Of a stretch of 64,000 nucleotides of DNA, positions 34,451 through 47,300 are shown piece by piece; within the stretch, counting starts at the first letter, position 1; every line of letters starts with the position of its first letter. This DNA is from Nymphaea colorata. Its lineage: Eukaryota; Streptophyta; Magnoliopsida; Nymphaeales; Nymphaeaceae. The translations under genes were made by a program, and so were the position numbers. Below the pieces are notes generated by a model. The model saw only the letters and a list, made by a program, of their open reading frames with translations, made no database searches and had not been told where the DNA came from. The stretch spans positions 2,656,500 to 2,720,499 of the forward strand of contig NC_045149.1 of NCBI RefSeq assembly GCF_008831285.2, in the 5' to 3' direction.

Positions 34451-36420
34451 TCTTGATGCAAGGCAGGGAATGGTGGAGGGGGTTAGGAGGGGGAGAAGAG
34501 TCAGATGGGTGGAGCACGTTGTGAAAGCAATCATCAACAGGGCACCTTTAACAAACGGTGAAGTTTTTTCCTTAAAAAAAATCAAGCCATCAAACACGAA
34601 CTGAATTTGAAAATAGTTAATATCTTCCCTTTGTACACTTTTCCTGCTTTTTTTTCCTAAAAACTTTACCATGAAAAACTTAATGTGCATTAAAAAGCAA
34701 TCTAATGTAGATGGCACCACAATATCCCTTTGCTTGGAGAAACCAGGTAGGGGATCATCGACATATTGTCATTGTTTACAAAATCAATTGCCAATTTTTT
34801 TTTGGAATATGCAGGAACAACACGATTTCTACATAACAAAATTGGTTGTAGAATTCTACTCATACCTTTATGTATTACTGGCCTTTGGAGGGGCTTTATC
34901 TTGTTAAATTGAAGGAAGCAACTTTCTCTTTGGCTTAAGGATGTTTTTTTTTTGGAGGAGTGAGACCAATATAAGTCTATCAACCTCATCTATTTTTGGT
35001 TTATTCAAATTCTTTCTTTCATTTGTTCGAACCACTCTCATGTTTACCAATTCCATGGCAATGGTTTGAAAGTGATTGACTATTTGTTGTCATTTACTTT
35101 CAGGTTCTTTGGTAATAGTTGTTTCCATATGGTCTTCATCCCTTCCAATAACCCAGTGTCATCATTCCTTAACTCTTTTTTCTTATTTTTTGCTACTTAA
35201 ATCTTTGACCAGCCTTCATCTTTACTTCTGCCACCAGTACATTCATTGGCTACATCTTTTTGAGGTGATATTCATCAGTCAAATGGGTGTTGTCATTGCA
35301 AGGTGCACAATAATTGATGTTATTTTCATATATTAACTTTTGGCAAATCTGTTTCCCCTCCAATGCCAGATTGATTATCGGTTCAGGGCTGAAACGAAGA
35401 GGGACTTCAATACAAAGGTGCCCAAAATTCATGCAAGCAAGGGATTGTGTACACAAATCCATTTCAATAAGTTTCTTACCCAATACTGTTGCAACTAGGC
35501 TGCACATGAGCCAAGTCGAGCTTGAGTTGAGCCAGCTCGAGCTCGATAGATGAAGCTCAAACTTGACTCCATGGTACAAAGTCAACCTCAAACTCAACTC
35601 ATTTAACTAGTTTATGTTAAGTGAATCTTGTTTCTTATATCTCATTCTCGTTTAGTTGCTACTGCTTAACTATTTTCTCAGTATAATTCAACATTCATTA
35701 TGTAGTTGAGCCAAGTCAAGTTTAAATGAGTCTAGTTCTTACCACTCGAACTCAACTTGTTTAACATTCCAAGCATACATTTGAACTCAAGCTCAACTAG
35801 TTTATAAACAAGTCGAGTTTTGATGAGCGAGTTCAAGTTGACCTCAAGCTGGCTTGACTCGTTATTCAGCCCTAATTGCAACTCCATTGTAGATTTTTTT
35901 TTATTCCAAAGAAAAGTAGGGAGGTCAAGCCAATAAATCCCAAAGACACTCACAAGTTATCTTCTGTCTTCATTGAGTCTCCTAGTTGCCAATTTGTAGT
36001 AATGAGGACACTTCCTCTTATTTTCTAGACTCCCTTGTAAAGGATGACTTATAGTTCAGAACCACTATCTACCTGCACTAGGAAGACAACTTTTTTAAGG
36101 AAAACTTGGGATCTTTAATTTTGTCTGAAGCCTATGCATATTGGTGAAGATGTAACCAAGATCCTTGCCTTTGGATTTGAAATCATCCACAAAACATGCC
36201 AGTGCTATCCAATCGAAAGGATCTTTCTTCTGTTCCAATTCATGGTTGGAGACGATAATACTGGAACTGCCATCAAGCAAACACGTTTTCAGATCCTCAA
36301 GAACACCAATAGTATCTACAGTGTACCAGCCGCTGTTTCTACCCCCGATTGAAAAACCATCGGCTTCCCATCATTCTTTCTTCTCACTATTTGCTAGGGT
36401 TTTGGGGGCACAAAGTCTTC
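34450..36420 (-). pseudogene. LINE ORF1 (DUF4283 and zinc knuckle), interrupted
   Basis: On the minus strand the readable text runs CLLDGSSSIIVSNHELEQ (36280 downward), then IYWLDLPTFLWNKKKSTMEL just before the inserted MITE, and resumes after it with ATVLGKKLIEMDLCTQSLAC, FGHLCIEVPLRFSPEP, and an INYCAPC...HLTDEYH zinc-knuckle remnant. This is the DUF4283 plus CCHC layout of plant L1 LINE ORF1. Left of 35200 the frame continues weakly (MVPSTLDCFLMHIKFFMVKF) without an identifiable endonuclease. Several stops break it. Confidence 0.65.
35496..35874. mobile_element. hAT-type MITE inserted in LINE ORF1
   Basis: 379 bp with ends TAGGCTGCAC and CAGCCCTA (hAT-like TAGGGCTG termini), flanked by 8-bp duplications GTTGCAAC (35488-35495) and ATTGCAAC (35875-35882). 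The interior is rich in GAGCTCGAGCT and CAAGTCGAG phrases. Removing it rejoins the LINE protein at WNKKKSTMEL and ATVLGKKL. Confidence 0.8.
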
Positions 36421-36753
36421 AGAGTGTGTGCCATGAATATTCTCAAACTAAAAAAAAATTGTCAAAAAATCTCCTTAAAGAACAACTTGATATTGTCTGT
36501 ACAGCTATTAAAGTACACTCACCCCAAGAATTCAAGTTTTCAAAGCATGTTTGACTATTTAGAACGAATTTTTAATTTTTTAAAATTTCTATAGTAAAAG
36601 TGGAAAAAAGAAACTTGTATCAAGGACGGGCATAGATGAAAACAACTACATATGCATGCCAATCAATTGCCCCAAATTAAAATTGAGACAATCAATAAAA
36701 TAAGCTACCATGCTATTACTAATCTAATTACCCTCTCCTCACTAGAGCACAAT

Positions 36754-37129
36754 CAAGGTTGCACAACAAGTTGAGCCAACTCGAGCTTGACTGCAACTCA
36801 TTCAATTAAACTCGACTCAAGCTTGATTCATTCGTTCTAAATACTTGAGCATGTAAGCTTGACTCGGTAAAACTCAGATGAGTTTGTTGAATCTGGGTTG
36901 TCTTTTATTTTGTAATTTTTTGGATTGGAAATGGAGGAAAGAAATCTGGTCAAATGGAGAGTTGGTGAACCAGTTTAAGCCAGTCAAGCTTGAGCTGCAG
37001 CTTGGTTTGTCAAGTAAAGCACGAGCTAAGATTGTACATCTTGATTTGAGCTCCAGCCGAGCATGATATGCGTCAAGTTGAGCTCAAGATGATTGAGCTT
37101 GGGCTCAAACCAGCTCGTGTACAGCCCTA
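36754..37129. mobile_element. hAT-type MITE, second copy
   Basis: 376 bp with a perfect 8-bp target duplication AGCACAAT (36746-36753 and 37130-37137). The right end CTCGTGTACAGCCCTA is canonical; the left end CAAGGTTGCAC has decayed from TAGGGCTGCAC, mostly by transitions. The interior shares the GAGCTCAAG/CTTGAGCTC vocabulary with 35496-35874 and 57568-57760. Confidence 0.8.
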
Positions 37130-37139
37130 AGCACAATTT

Positions 37140-38870
37140 ATGAAAATGTGACAAACAAACAAGCAAGCAAGAAATATGCAATATCAAAAAGAATGTGTCA
37201 TACATGCACTGACTAAGTTAGGCCTATATTAACTACTTCAAAATCCTTCTTTATTTATTGGAATGACACCAAAAGTTCAATGTAATTTTCAACTATATGC
37301 TGAACAGTGGTCTAAATTACTCATATGTACAAAGTACCTCCACAAAAAATTAAAAATACACCTAAACCCTAGCCACCCCTATGAGAAGTTTTTTGTTAAA
37401 ATTTGACAAAAATGGACTTGGATCCTGGGTCTTCTAAGTTGCAAATGAGCTTTGGTTCTAGTCCAAGCTCACAATAGTTTAAGATACGGATTTGGTTTTG
37501 ATCTTCCTTGGATTTGTTCCAATACACAAATGTGCATGTAATTAATCCTTATTTTAGCTCTAAGTTATATGAAACATATATTAAAACTGCTTAACAACCG
37601 AATCAACAAAAACATGTGTTTTATATAATAAAATAATAGGAAAATGTTTGTTTTTTATGCCTAAAATATAATTGATTTTATGCATTTTCAGAAAGCATGC
37701 ACCAAATAATAGCATTTATGATTACCATTCATGAAATGGCAAGTCTAAGTTGAACAAAAAGAAGGGATTCAAATGAAATGATCTGTTATTTCAATAGAAA
37801 CCAACTCAGTAAGTTGAATAAATGGAAAAATACAAAATAGGATAAAAAGAAAATCCGAAAGGATAGAGGAATTGCAAACCTTTTTTATGCACTAAGTAAG
37901 ATAGGACACATCCATCAATTTGTACTTCTTTATGCCTTCCTATTCTGGTGAACAAATAAACTTAAAAATAAACAAGTGAAAAAACTAAAATCAGGATTAG
38001 ATATCACTTAACATTAATCATATATGTTCAAAATAATGCATATATATAGGAAGATTTTACTTATGCATGATTTTGAATATGCAATCGTAATCTAAAGAGC
38101 TGATATGCTACACAATGGAGAAGTTGTCTCTGATGGCCAACTAAGATAGAGCAAACAAACCATCTTAGAAAACATTTCTATGCTTATGTTAGCAAGTAGT
38201 AAACCTAAAATGCATAAAGACAATATGGAACCTAGCCTAAATCACTTATATATGCAATCAGGATACTAAATAAAATTCTAATCTGTCCAAACAAATAAAA
38301 TTATTGAAAACCTAATTGAAAAATGATGTAGAATGCCGAATTGGACACACATTACCTGGTATCACGGTGAATCCTTTCTAATTATGTAACCCCCTTTATT
38401 TAAACAAAAACTGAAAAAAATTAATTACTATAAACTGGAATAACAAATGGTTCCATATAATATGCACAATAAAGAATAGAAGTTAGTCCACAACAAAAAA
38501 TGAATGGAAAAGTAGAAACAAAGAGCCAAAATGGTGCCTACTCTTAACAAAGGCCCCCTTATTTAGTAACAAAGAAAAACATCGTAGAACACAATAATCC
38601 TTGCATTTTTATTAAGTTTTATTGTGGGTAACTTCTAGAATTTTTCTCAAGAACACATGGAAACTATACTTGAAAAATCCAACATTACGCATTTTCCTAT
38701 CACAACCAACTGTTAAATTAAAACCTAAAAACTGCAAAAAAAGAAGGAAAGCAGCACACATGATGTTTGAAGCTCTGCAATAAAATTCTAGCATACCATC
38801 TCTAAGTTTTGTATAATGTCCATTTCAATGACTCAAGGTCAAAATAGCTGGGCAACCATAGTCCTTCAAT
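37140..38870. other. AT-rich DNA, no gene seen
   Basis: No domain-bearing frame, no splice-linked coding pattern and no clear repeat. A short minus frame at 38612-38794 has no support. Confidence 0.5.
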
Positions 38871-38879
38871 TGCGCAAAA

Positions 38880-40280
38880 AAGAGCACATAAAAGAGGCAT
38901 CACCAATCTTGTAGACAGAGAGCAATTGTGTGCCATTGGTGGCACTTTGTGATAAGATTATGGCTCACGAGAATAATGGTGAAGGAAGCAATGCCGATAA
39001 TAGAGGAGGATAACGTTCAATGTCAGCTTAAGTTATCTTGCAGTTACTCATAAAACTGTTCAAAATTGTCTCCTTTCTTGTATTTTTTGTTATGATATTA
39101 ATTCTGTTTCTGAAGGAAAAACTTTGCCTGTTGTACATCGTTTCAATTAATCATACACTTCATGCGGTGGTTTGAGACCATCAAGCTTCCTAAGACATCA
39201 AATATCCTTTTAACGCTTTTAGAGTATCAGAGCTTGTGTGCTTGCCTAAGCTTGCGCCATGGTCTCTTCAACCTCAAGAACGCAATGGAATGCAGTTGCT
39301 AGTTTATTCTCAGCGCTGCTAATTGAACAAAGAAAACTGCCTACGGCATTTGCAATTAGAGTGCATCATGTTCAGTCAGCACTTACTCAAATATCTGGAT
39401 GGATCAACCGAACCGCCACCTAGATGATTGATGGAAAATGAGCCGGCAAGCAGGAGCCGAACCCAGGATTTTTTTCCCATCGATGTTTGGACCAGCTCGC
39501 CCTAAGTTGGATTAAAATTTTGGTGTCTGAAGCAGTTTTGGGGCAAATCAAAAGCGTACAAACAGCCAAAGAAGCTTGGAATTTACTGGAAAAGGCATGT
39601 GGTTCTCAGTCACCACTGAGAATCATGATGCTACAAAAGGACCTGCACTTTATCTACAATTGAAAACTGAAGAGCAGTCTGAAAGTAGCTCTTCTATGCC
39701 TCACGAGGTAGAGGCCGAGGACACAATTTTTATCATAGAAGAGGCCGTGGACGATCAAATAATTAAGGAAATTCTAATTCAAATAATGGTGCATCGGCTT
39801 TGCCTAATCAAGGTAACTCTAGAGCACCGGTGGTGTGTCAATATTGTGAGATGAAGGAGGCCACCACAAAGACGTTAGGGTATACCGTAGCCACTCTCGA
39901 CTCCAAGTAGCTGATGACGAATATTGGTACCCGGACAGTGGTGCAACCAATCATGTTGCTCCTAGTGATCAAGGATTTCCAAAAAAATAATGAAGGTATA
40001 ATGGTTGGTAACGGGTCATTTAATCCGGTTTCAAGTATTGGACATGTTAATTTAAGTTCCCATTTTTTTTTAATTTGAAAAAAAATCGTGCAGGCTCCTC
40101 ACATGCATTACCAAGAAGTTGTTGCCTATAAGACAGTTCACCAAAGAAAATGATTGTATCCGCAACTTCGTACTTCATCCGTTTTGAATTGATCGTTAAG
40201 AATCGGCAAACTGGAACAGTGTGCCCTTTACAACCAAGAAATAGGTCGGGGCTCTATCCAATAAATATACAAGAAGTAGC
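38880..40280 (+). pseudogene. Copia fragment: LTR remnant, primer site, gag and protease
   Basis: AGTATCAGAGC at 39223-39233 is a decayed tRNA-iMet primer-binding site, so the DNA before it is probably LTR. Gag text follows: SWIKILVSEAVLGQIKSVQT, AKEAWNLLEKACGSQSPLRI (39480-39620), then a Gly/Arg-rich tail and a CQYCEMK remnant. The protease site DDEYWYPDSGATNHVAPSDQ is at 39910-39970, then VKNRQTGTV and a GLYPI phrase near 40200-40265. Frameshifts and stops throughout. It ends about 500 bp before the dioxygenase gene. Confidence 0.75.
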
Positions 40281-40427
40281 ATTGATGGCTGATCGTGGTA
40301 CTCGAGCGAAGCCTCTGAGAATCAACTTGGAACCTCCATTTGAGGCATTGCAAACTCACAATGGTAATAGTTCATTTTCCAAGGACTCCTCAGCGGCGAT
40401 GTATTGCTGGTGCATGGACCGGACAGG

Positions 40428-40434
40428 TATAAAA
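40428..40434 (+). promoter_or_regulatory. Possible TATA box upstream of the dioxygenase gene
   Basis: TATAAAA in CAGGTATAAAAGCC, 357 bp before the start codon, which would imply a long leader. A CCCACGTACGCG element at about 40600 resembles ACGT-core motifs. Both are guesses from motif form. Confidence 0.3.
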
Positions 40435-40790
40435 GCCAAGGCCGGGGAAACTCGATTATTTGACCAAATGGGGAAATGATGAGGCAAGCAGGTGAAAGCT
40501 CGGCGTCAAAACAGAAGAGGGCCCCTTTAGTAATGGTGATTCCTTTGTTGGTGTATGAGCATGAGCCACGTTCCTTTAATGTGCTCATCTGCCAAGCCAA
40601 TCCCACGTACGCGTGTCCACAACATTCTTGGCTCTCTAGCTAAACCAATCCACAAGCACCACTACGGCCGCTTGGCAGCATCGTTAAAATCAAACTCCCT
40701 TGCCTCTTCTCTCGGTTAGTACTTGTGTAACAGGTTCGGAGAAAAGCTACAATTACCACAGGCAGAAGGCGAAGGCAACGCAAAGAAGAG

Positions 40791-41323
40791 ATGGCGATGG
40801 TAGAGCCTTATCCCGGCAGGGACGAAGAGATGAAGGCCTTCGACGACACTAAGGCCGGCGTGAAGGGCCTCGTGGACGCCGGCGTCACCTCCATCCCCAG
40901 ATTCTTCTTCGACCCACCAGGTGGTGGAAGCACCGGTGTTGATTGTCTGACCTCCTCCTTCAACGGTCAGTCACCGGACGGCCCGCAGCTTCCTTCGATC
41001 GACATGCTCGGCTTGGACGGAGATCGGCGGGAAGAGATCGTGAGGGAAGTGCTGCGAGCGGCGGAGGAGTGGGGCTTCTTCGAGGTGGTGAACCACGGCA
41101 TCCCGCGGGAGACCATGGACGAGATGATGGAAGGGATACGGAGATTCAACGAGCAGGGTGGGGAGGAGAAGAGGCAGTTGTACGGCAGGGATTTTAGCAA
41201 GAAGGTCAGGTTCACTTGCACTTTCGACCTCTTCCGCACCAAGAGGGCCAATTGGAGGGATACCCTGTACTGCTTGATGGCTCCGGAAACACCCGCACCT
41301 CATGAGCTGCCTTCTGCTTGCAG
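40791..41323 (+). other. Dioxygenase exon 1
   Basis: Codes for residues 1-177 and two bases of codon 178 (Arg). The donor is CAG|GCAAGG at 41324, a GC donor. If intron 1 were kept, the frame would run on to 41603 and give a 270-residue protein without the Fe ligands. Confidence 0.85.
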
Positions 41324-44300
41324 GCAAGGCTCGCTGTTTCTCCCTCTCTCTCTTTCGCGGAGTTTACCCTTTTCCTTTTTTTCTTCGCTCCGGTTTCATT
41401 TGTTGTTTCTGTTCTTTTCCTGCACGTGGGTTAGCTGGGTTCCCTTGCCATTATGCTTTCTTCTTCTTGTTGGTATGACTTTTATGTGGTGCTCCAAAGC
41501 TTCTAGGAGTTGGTTGCATATGGGAGAAAAAGACCTGACTCAGAGGACTTGCATTGAGTGGAAGCTAGTTTTAGAATTTAAGGATTTTACCTTGTGTTGG
41601 TGAATTAATTAGAAATGGTAGATGCCGAGAGCTGAAGAACAGGGATGTTACTGAAACACGCTACGACTCCAAACAGCAGAGGAGCCTTTCGTCTCTTCCC
41701 TCCATTACAGGAATGTAAATGGAACTCACCTTTTGGCTTGAGAAATAAGCGATAAACAAAGGGATCGTATAGTTCTCTAGCAGATTAATTAGCTTATATG
41801 ACTTTGTCATAGTAGGTCAAAACTCCCATCATGTAAAGTGGATTCAATCCAAAGATGTATTAGATTGAAGTCAATACGAAGGACAAAAGAGGCCCCTTGA
41901 AAGGAGAAAATGGGAGAAACCAAAAAAAAAAAGAAAAAAAAAACCTTGTTTTGCAGCATCAAGCATAGTTAAACGATAGTTTCTTGTAAAGATCATTTTG
42001 TTGATCTCCGGCGTCAGTAAAAAAGTATCATTTTTCTCGCCTTACAGGGATATACTTTTGGAGTACTCAAAACAAGTGGAGAAACTGGGGAAGACATTGT
42101 TGGAAATACTCTCTGAGAGCCTTGGGCTAAGAAGAAGCTACTTGCATGACATGGGGTGCTGCCAAGGCTATGCTTTGCTCTGCCATTACTACCCGGCCTG
42201 CCCACAACCGGAACTCACCATGGGTACTTCTAGGCATGCAGACCCCTCCTTCTTCACCGTCCAGATTGGTGGCCTCCAAGTTCTTCACCACGGACAGTGG
42301 ATCAATGTTGTGCCGAGAGCTGGCGCCTTGATAATAAACATCGGCGACCTTCTGCAGGTAATTTATTCGAGAATTTGGTGATCGCAAAATCATAATTTAT
42401 TAATTACAAGTTCACTACATCGCCTGGTAATGTCCAAGTTTAGGCGTATCTAGTGAGATGTGTTAGTTAATGTGAACGTGTAAGCAATATGTGAAAGTGG
42501 AGATCGTGTAAACATGTGGTGTTTTTTTTAGTTTCTTTTCTTTAGCCATAAAAATAGGAATTAGTGGTTATGTGTCCATAAAATGAGGCTGCTTTTGGCA
42601 AGTGGCCAATTTGTGTGTGGTAGTTAGAAAGACTTCCTTCAATCGTGGTATCAGAGCGCCAGGTTGCGTGGGCATCTCAAGTATCGTGGAGGGAGCATTG
42701 CAGAAGCAAGGAACTCCAAATCGCGTGCTATTGGTAAGAGTTATTTTTGAAAGCTGGTATGGCTAATTCAAATATTCTCAATCTATCCCAATCCTTAGTA
42801 CCTATTTTTAATGGTGAGAACTATGAGTTTTGGAGTATCAAAATGAAGACTTACTTCATTTCACAAGATCTTTGGGAGTTAGTTGAGAATGATTATGCAG
42901 AAACTGAAGTATCAAAGGCAGCAGGAAAGTCAATAGAGAAAATTGATGTTAAAGAATCTCGAAAAAAAGATGCAAAGGCACTCTCAGTATTGCAGCAGGC
43001 TGTATCGGAGACTGTCTTCCCAACTATTGCTGGTGCAGAGAAGTCAAGTGAAGTGTGGCTATTCCTCAAACAAAAATTTCATAGAGATAAGAAGATTACT
43101 ACAGTTAAGCTCCAAATCTTAACGAGAGAGTTTGAAACATTTTGCATGAAAACTGGTGAGTCCATTCAAAATTATTTTTCTAGACTCTCTACTATTGTAA
43201 ATCAAATGAAGAGTTTCGGTGAAGCCATAACTGAGCAAAAGGTGGTTGAAAAAGTGTTAAGAAGTCTTCCTTTTAAATTTGATCATATTGTCACTGCAAT
43301 AGAAGAATCCAAAGATTTGTCTATTTATTCTATTGATGAACTAATGAAGTCTTTTTTAGCACATGCGCAACGCATGAACAGGTCAGCAGAAAAAGGAATA
43401 GAGCAAGTTTTCCAAACAAAGGTAGAGTTTTCAAAAGAGAAGAATGGAAGCAATGATCAAAGAAATGAAGGAATGAGTCAAGGACGAGGAGGCTATGGAG
43501 GAGTCACTCGTGGTTATGGTAGAGGACGTGGAAGATTCCATGGAAATTTTCATAAAACCTATGACACAACAGGGCAATGTAACTTTTGCAAGAAGTTTGG
43601 ACATATAGAAGCTAAATGTTTTGAAAAGGCAAAACAGCAAGCTAGTTTTGTAGAAGAAAATGAGAATTTGATGCTAACCGTTGCAAGAGTGAAGTTTGGT
43701 TTGTAGATAGCGGCTGCAGTAATCATATGACGGGTGACAAGAGTTTTTTCAAAGATATTGATGAGACTATAAAGTTGGATGTGTGGCTTGGAGACAATAA
43801 TAGAATAAGTGTGAAGGGTAAAGAAACGGTTATCAATCAGAAACAGGTATGAAAAGATTTATTAATGATGTGTATTACGTCCCCAGGTTGGCTCAAAATT
43901 TACTTAGTGTTGGGCAGCTGGTTCAAAAAGGATACACACTTTTATTTGAAAATGATGCGTGTGAAATTAAAAATAAAAGTGGTGTAGTTCTTGCAAAAGT
44001 AAATATGGTTCGAAATAAAATGTTTCCTCTTAAGACAAATGCTTTTATGACAAAAATTGATGATTCTAAGCTATGGCACGTGAGATATGGGCATCTTCAC
44101 TCTAATGGGTTGAAACTCTTACATCAAAAAGGTATGGTATATGGACTGTCACTTATTGATTGTCATGATGATGTATGTGAAGGGTGCGTTTATGGTAAAC
44201 AACATAAATTGCCATTTCAAGTTGGAAAGTCATGGAGAGCTAAAGTGCCTCTTCAATTAGTTCATGCTGACATATGCGGTCCAATGAAAACTTCTTCATT

Positions 44301-47300
44301 AAATGGTAGCAAGTATTTTTGCTATTTACTAATGATTACACTAGAATGAGTTGTGTGTATTTTCTCAGTCACAAATCTGATGCAATGGATAAATTTAAAG
44401 AGTTTAAAGTTTTTGCAGAAAAAGAAAGTGGAAATGTAATAAAGATATTGCGTACAGATAGAGGGGGGAATTTTTGTTTGATGAATTTGATTTATTTTGT
44501 AAAAATCATGGCATTCGAAGGCAGTTTACAGTAAGGAAGACCCCACAACAAAATGGTGTGGCCGAAAAGAAAAATCAATCAGTGGTGGAAATGGCACGCA
44601 ACATGTTAAATGAAAAACAATTACCAAGTGAATTTTGGGCTGAAGCAATCCATACGGTAGTATATCTTCTCAACATTTCTTCAACAAAGGCAGTCAGAAA
44701 CAAAACTCCATTCAAAGCATGGTGGAATCGCAAACCAAATGTAAGTATGTTAAAAGTCTTTGGATGTGTTGCATATGCATTAATTGATTCTAGTGAAAGG
44801 AGCAAGTTGGATAAGAAGAGTGAAAAATGTATTTTCATTGGTATAGTAGTGAAACTAAGGGTTATCGTCTTTATAATCCTATCACTAAGAAGTTGATTAT
44901 AAGAAGAGACATTATATTTGATGAAAAAGCTTGTTGGGATTGGGTTAAGAATGAAACCATAAAACTCCAAGTTGACGGGAAAGAAGTGAATTCAAATCAT
45001 ATTGACGAAGAACCAAAGGAGAAAGATGAAGCCTTGAAGGAGACGATCAATGAAAGTATTGAATCCATTTCTGAAGAAACTCCTCCAAGAAAGGTACGAT
45101 CCTTAAATGACATTTATAAGTGTGCATTTGCTTTTGCTGTTATAGAACCTTCAACTTTTGATGAAGCATGTGCAGACAAAAATTGGATGAATGCTATGGA
45201 AGAGGAAATACAAACCATAGAAAAGAATGACACATGGGAGCTCTCTAAGTTGCCGTCGAGGAAGGAACCAATTGGAGTAAAATGAGTCTATAAGGTGAAG
45301 TATGATGCTAAAGGTCACGTGAAAAAATATAAAGCAAGGCTGGTTGCTAGAGGTTTTGTGCAAGTATATGGAATAGATTTTACTGAGACATTTTCACCTG
45401 TTGCAAGATTTGAGACAGTAAGAATGGTTCTTTCTATTGCTGTTCAATTTAAATGGAAAGTTTTTCAGTTTGATGTCAAGTCTGCATTCCTAAATGGCTA
45501 TTTGAATGAAGAAGTGTATGTTGATCAACCACCTAGATTTAAAATTAAAGGAAAAGAAGACAAGGTTTATAAACTTAAAAAGGCATTATACGGGCTTAAA
45601 CAGGCTCCTCGTGCTTGGTATAGTCGTCTTGATAAATTTCTTCATCAAAATGGCTTTCAAAGAAGTAATAGTGGGTCAACTCTTTATGACAAAGTGAGTG
45701 AAAATCATTTACTTATTGTAAGTGTTTATGTGGATGACATTATCTATACTGGCACTTCTTCTAGCCTTATTGCAGAATTTAAAAATTGTATGATGAGGGA
45801 GTTCGAAATGTCTGATTTGAGATTGTTGCATTACTTTCTTGGTCTTCAAGTAGTACAAAGTGATGAAAGAATCTTTATATCGCAAGAAAAATATGCATTG
45901 GATATTCTGAAAAAGTTTAAAATGATGAATTGTAATGGTTGTGCAACTCCCATGAACACCAACGAAAAGCTGAATGCAGATGATGGAATGGCAAAAGTGA
46001 ATGAAAAATATTTCAGAAGCATGGTTGGTGCATTGATGTACTTAACACATGCCAGACCTGACATTGTGTTTTTAGTAAGTTTGATATCAAGGTTCATGCA
46101 AGATCCATCAGTGCAACATCTTGGAGCAGCAAAAAGAATTCTTCGTTACATTCAGTCTACAATCAACTATGGAATTTTGTATAAACCTGTTACTAACTTT
46201 GGTTTAATTGGATATACTGATAGTGATTGGGTAGGTTCTGTTGATGATCGGAAAAGCACAAGTGGCTTTGTCTTTGGATTAGGTTCAAGTGTCGTGTCGT
46301 GGTGCTCAAAGAAACAAAGTTCAACAGCTCTATCCTCTTCGGAAGCTGAATATATTGCTGCTACTGCTGCTGCATGTCAAGCGATATGGATGAGATGTGT
46401 TTTAGAAGATCTTCAACTGAAGCAAGAGAGTCCAACTCAGTTATACTGTGATAACAAATCTACTATTTCCATGGCAAAAAATCCTTCATTTCACGGAATG
46501 ACTAAACATATAGAGCTACGTTATCACTTTATTAGAGACATGATTGAGAAAGAAGAAATTGAGTTGAAGCAATGTTTCACAAAAGAGCAAGTTACGATTG
46601 GAGTTATACAAAAGCACTACCACCATCAAAGTTTTTCAATTTTCGAGAAGCGATTGGAGTACAAGATTTTTCACATTAAGGGGGAGAAATGTTAGTTAAT
46701 GTGAACGTGTGAGCAATATGTGGAAGTGGAGATCGTGTAAACATGTGGTGTTTTTTTTAATTTCTTTTCTTTAGCCATAAAAATAGGAATTAGTGGTTAT
46801 GTGTTCACAAAATGAGGCTGCTTTTGACAAGTGGCATTAGTGGGTAGTTTTTCTTTTGTTCTTTAAATACTTGTTACATGTGTGTAATCCTTGTTTGAGA
46901 AAGAAAAATAGTATTTGAGTTTTTTTTGTTCAGCTTTATCTTAACGTGCCTTTCTTTAGCCAATTTGTGTGTGGGAGTTAGAAAGACTTCCTTCAAGATG
47001 TTGCCAAAATCGGCCTGAATCCGTGGCAAATCGATTTGCACCAGTTGAACAGATAATTCATAAGCAATTAAAAGGAGTTGCTGAATCAGCCAAGTCATTT
47101 CATTGACGGCCTGACTAATTCGAGTCAATGTCTGATTTTAGTACCACCAATTAGTTGAAAGCTCTCACCATATAGCCAATGAAACGAGGCCGAGTTTAGC
47201 TGAATACATGGCCTATTTATGACATGGCTCCACCGAGCACGCGTTTCTTAGATCAGCACTGCGCATAAAGAGACGCGAAGCCATGAAGGTTTTATCTACT

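Larger units (their letters stand above)
42461..46995 (+). mobile_element. Copia element inside intron 2 of the dioxygenase gene
   Basis: 4535 bp, same orientation as the gene. The 3' LTR is 306 bp (46690-46995, TGTTAGTT...CCTTCA); the 5' LTR is 181 bp (42461-42641) because it lacks 125 bp present in the 3' copy. Over the shared part I count 7 differences (3.9 percent). The primer-binding site TGGTATCAGAGC is at 42646-42657, the purine tract AAGGGGGAGAAA at 46678-46689. Gag, protease, integrase, RT and RNase H follow in order but carry frameshifts and a stop. The gag resembles TNT1/Tork-like plant Copia elements. Confidence 0.95.
42456..47000 (+). repeat. Target-site duplication pair around the intronic Copia
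   Basis: AGATG at 42456-42460 and again at 46996-47000, directly outside the two LTRs. A perfect 5-bp match, the usual length for Copia. Confidence 0.93.

Noticed and set aside
41324-41603. Exon 1 continuing to 41603 as the true 270-residue protein
   Set aside because: The extra residues are Leu/Phe/Ser-rich intron text unlike the family, and exon 2 continues the family sequence precisely from the GC donor.
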